Of a stretch of DNA of 64,000 bases, positions 62,613 to 64,000 are shown one piece after another. The stretch is from positions 721,001 to 785,000 of the forward strand of contig NZ_JAPFBJ010000002.1 of the NCBI RefSeq assembly GCF_030867385.1. The letters run 5' to 3'. The notes beneath the pieces are model-generated. The model saw nothing but the letters and a program-made list of their open reading frames with translations. It was not told the DNA's origin and did no database searches. The position numbers and the translations under genes were made by a program. Position 1 is the stretch's first letter. Each line of letters begins with the position of its first letter. Source of the stretch: Sphingobium sp. DEHP117. GTDB taxonomy: Bacteria; Pseudomonadota; Alphaproteobacteria; Sphingomonadales; Sphingomonadaceae.

Positions 62613-64000
62613 CTATGCAGGTAGGGGTGCGGCCGAAGGCATCAGGATCCGCTCGCTTCCAGTGTCGGTAGCGGCCATCTTTTTCTGTTGATAAGACAGT
62701 GCGACCAGCATGGCCAACATCATGTACATGAACGAGGCGTTGTCTTCCTGCGCGAGCACGATGCGGGACACCAGCCAGAAGGAGACGGCGACGGCGGCCG
62801 GCATAGCATAGGCTATCTCGCGGTCGCGCGCGTTGAAGGCCAGCTTCATGCCCATGATCAGCATGAAAATGAACATGCCGAAGTAGAAGACCGCGCCCAC
62901 CGCGCCATAGCAGAGCGGGATATTGAGCAGCCCGCTGTCGATCGACAGCTCGCCCGCCGGGTTGCGAAAGTTCAGCGCCTTCGCGCCCTGCGCCGGACCA
63001 TAGCCGAACAGAGGTTTCTGAATGAAGACCGGGGGAAATGCCTCCGCCTGCGCAAAACGACCGAGCGTGCTCGCTCCCTCAGTTGCGCCGCCCATCCACA
63101 GCCCGCGCAGGCGACCAATGAAAATCATCGCCAGCGCGAATACCGTCAGACCAACTGGATATGACAGGGCTAGCGCCGGGCCAAACAGGCTGTCTTTGTG
63201 AGTGCGCCAGAAGCGGATCGACCAGATGAAGCCGTAGATGCCGTGCGTCACCATGATCCCGACGATGCCGACGCGGGCCTGAGTCAGGAATATGGCGTTG
63301 ATGACGAGCGCGTCGCAGATCAGCAGGATGATCTTGTATCCGCGCTTTTCCCCGAACAGCATATAATGCAGGAAAAACGGCAAGGTCAGCGCCATGAACT
63401 CGGCATAGCAGAGCGGGACCGAGAAGGTACCCACCACACGATAGTCGCCAGCACGGAACGCGGAATCAAGCAGGTTGGTCATCGCCGGATCGTCGACCTG
63501 CAGGAACGACGGAATGTGGTGAGCCCACAAGATGCCTTGATTTTCATATTCGAGGACCGCGATGATGGCGAGGATGACAGCGACGATACGGATCATGTTT
63601 GCGAAGAACAGGACCCGACCCGGCTTAGAAAGAACATAAATCGCCATAAAAAGAGCGCCGGTGCAGGCCAGCTGGATGCGCATATACGCGCTAAACGCGC
63701 TTGAGACGTCGTTGGAATCGATGACAGAAATGGTCTGTGCGATGACCAGGCCCATCAGAATCTTGAAGAAAACCGGCTCCGCACCGATGATGTCCTTCAT
63801 TTCGCGGATGAACTTGGACGATACCGAGATGCTGACGAGCATAGTCAGAATGCCGAGAAACAGAAACGTTCGCCGGATTTCGATCAAGGGCGCGCCAGGC
63901 AGCTGAATGGCCAGATAATAGGGCCACAGGACCAGTGCGACAAAATAGCAGAAAAACATCTTCGCGAGAAAATTCGTCGGCGGTTTTCCGGTTTCGGGCA
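62613..64000 (-). CDS. O-antigen ligase/Wzy-polymerase-like membrane protein (partial, N-terminus outside window)
   Basis: About 462 codons are visible and the frame stays open to the right edge (reading ...PTNFLAK before the Met at 63957-63959), so the true start is probably outside. It has about 11-12 hydrophobic helices, a large loop around residues 270-360 (GGATEGASTLGRFAQAEAFP, FGYGPAQGAKALNF) and late helices (VGAVFYFGMFIFMLIMGMKL). The pattern fits Wzy/WaaL-type polymerases. Its place beside T1SS and lyase-like genes resembles sphingan loci with a putative polymerase gene. Specific function unproven. Confidence 0.75.
   Translation of the reverse strand, partial: PETGKPPTNFLAKMFFCYFVALVLWPYYLAIQLPGAPLIEIRRTFLFLGILTMLVSISVSSKFIREMKDIIGAEPVFFKILMGLVIAQTISVIDSNDVSSAFSAYMRIQLACTGALFMAIYVLSKPGRVLFFANMIRIVAVILAIIAVLEYENQGILWAHHIPSFLQVDDPAMTNLLDSAFRAGDYRVVGTFSVPLCYAEFMALTLPFFLHYMLFGEKRGYKIILLICDALVINAIFLTQARVGIVGIMVTHGIYGFIWSIRFWRTHKDSLFGPALALSYPVGLTVFALAMIFIGRLRGLWMGGATEGASTLGRFAQAEAFPPVFIQKPLFGYGPAQGAKALNFRNPAGELSIDSGLLNIPLCYGAVGAVFYFGMFIFMLIMGMKLAFNARDREIAYAMPAAVAVSFWLVSRIVLAQEDNASFMYMMLAMLVALSYQQKKMAATDTGSERILMPSAAPLPA

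Noticed and set aside
1-64000. Search for tRNA/rRNA genes, CRISPR arrays, insertion sequences, integrases, restriction or toxin-antitoxin genes.
   Set aside because: None recognised by reading the intergenic regions and the coding frames. A covariance-model scan (tRNAscan/Rfam) would be decisive for RNA genes and was not possible here.

Overview
The window is high-GC, gene-dense chromosomal DNA from an alphaproteobacterium, most likely a sphingomonad (Sphingomonas/Sphingobium/Sphingopyxis type). The call rests on the split ATP synthase locus with paired b and b' subunits behind AtpI, a ccoNOQP-GHIS cluster next to an Fe-S FNR regulator, the order lapA-like/pyrF/GNAT/trpF/trpB/trpA/accD/folC, and a sphingan-like exopolysaccharide locus with type I exporters at the right end. 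No rRNA, tRNA, CRISPR array, integrase or transposase was recognised. About 60 genes are supported, two of them running off the edges.

Layout. 1-3.2 kb: a type I secretion ABC exporter (cut by the left edge) divergent from its HlyD-type adaptor. 3.2-10.5 kb: LysR regulator, apaG, metZ, leuB, recO, uvrC and a dienelactone-hydrolase-like enzyme, all on the minus strand. 10.5-13.3 kb: F0 operon atpI-B-E-b'-b with a clear terminator. 13.4-17.1 kb: ydbL-ynbE-ydbH envelope-lipid operon (minus). 17.1-20.1 kb: radC, a secreted EF-hand protein, purB. 20.1-23.9 kb: a soluble globin-coupled chemoreceptor and a HAMP chemoreceptor, divergently transcribed. 24-31.3 kb: a stand-alone TonB-C-domain protein, then pyrF-trpFBA-accD-folC, many joined by 4-nt start/stop overlaps. 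31.4-33.6 kb: a TPR/SPINDLY-type glycosyltransferase. 33.7-44.8 kb: a microaerobic block (hemN, ompW, complete cbb3 oxidase and maturation genes, fnrL) with two FNR-type boxes. 44.9-51 kb: arsC-like, Rrf2, panB, yfgM-like, bamB, der, a TusA-like protein and an orphan Hpt protein. 51-64 kb: exopolysaccharide locus with a UDP-glucuronate epimerase-like enzyme, ugd, an acyltransferase, a prsE/prsD exporter pair, two tandem parallel-beta-helix secreted proteins and a polymerase/ligase-like membrane protein cut by the right edge.

How it fits together. FnrL probably senses oxygen and drives ccoN and the hemN/ompW divergent promoter. hemN supplies haem without oxygen for the cbb3 oxidase, and CcoG/H/I/S (plus a small Cys-rich protein at the operon end) assemble it. 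At the right end, Ugd and the epimerase would supply uronic-acid sugar nucleotides and the membrane protein would polymerise. PrsDE would export the beta-helix proteins, which lack signal peptides and end in serralysin-type C-terminal domains.

The less ordinary material is mostly non-coding or accessory. It comprises several long perfect or near-perfect palindromic intergenic elements (5644-5707, 21833-21878, 29853-29997, 51022-51152), two of which touch gene start or stop codons. It also includes a PrsD-like ATPase lacking the usual H-loop histidine, a beta-helix paralogue that has lost its RTX repeats but kept the C-terminal export domain, and an uncharacterised Cys-rich protein in the cbb3 operon.
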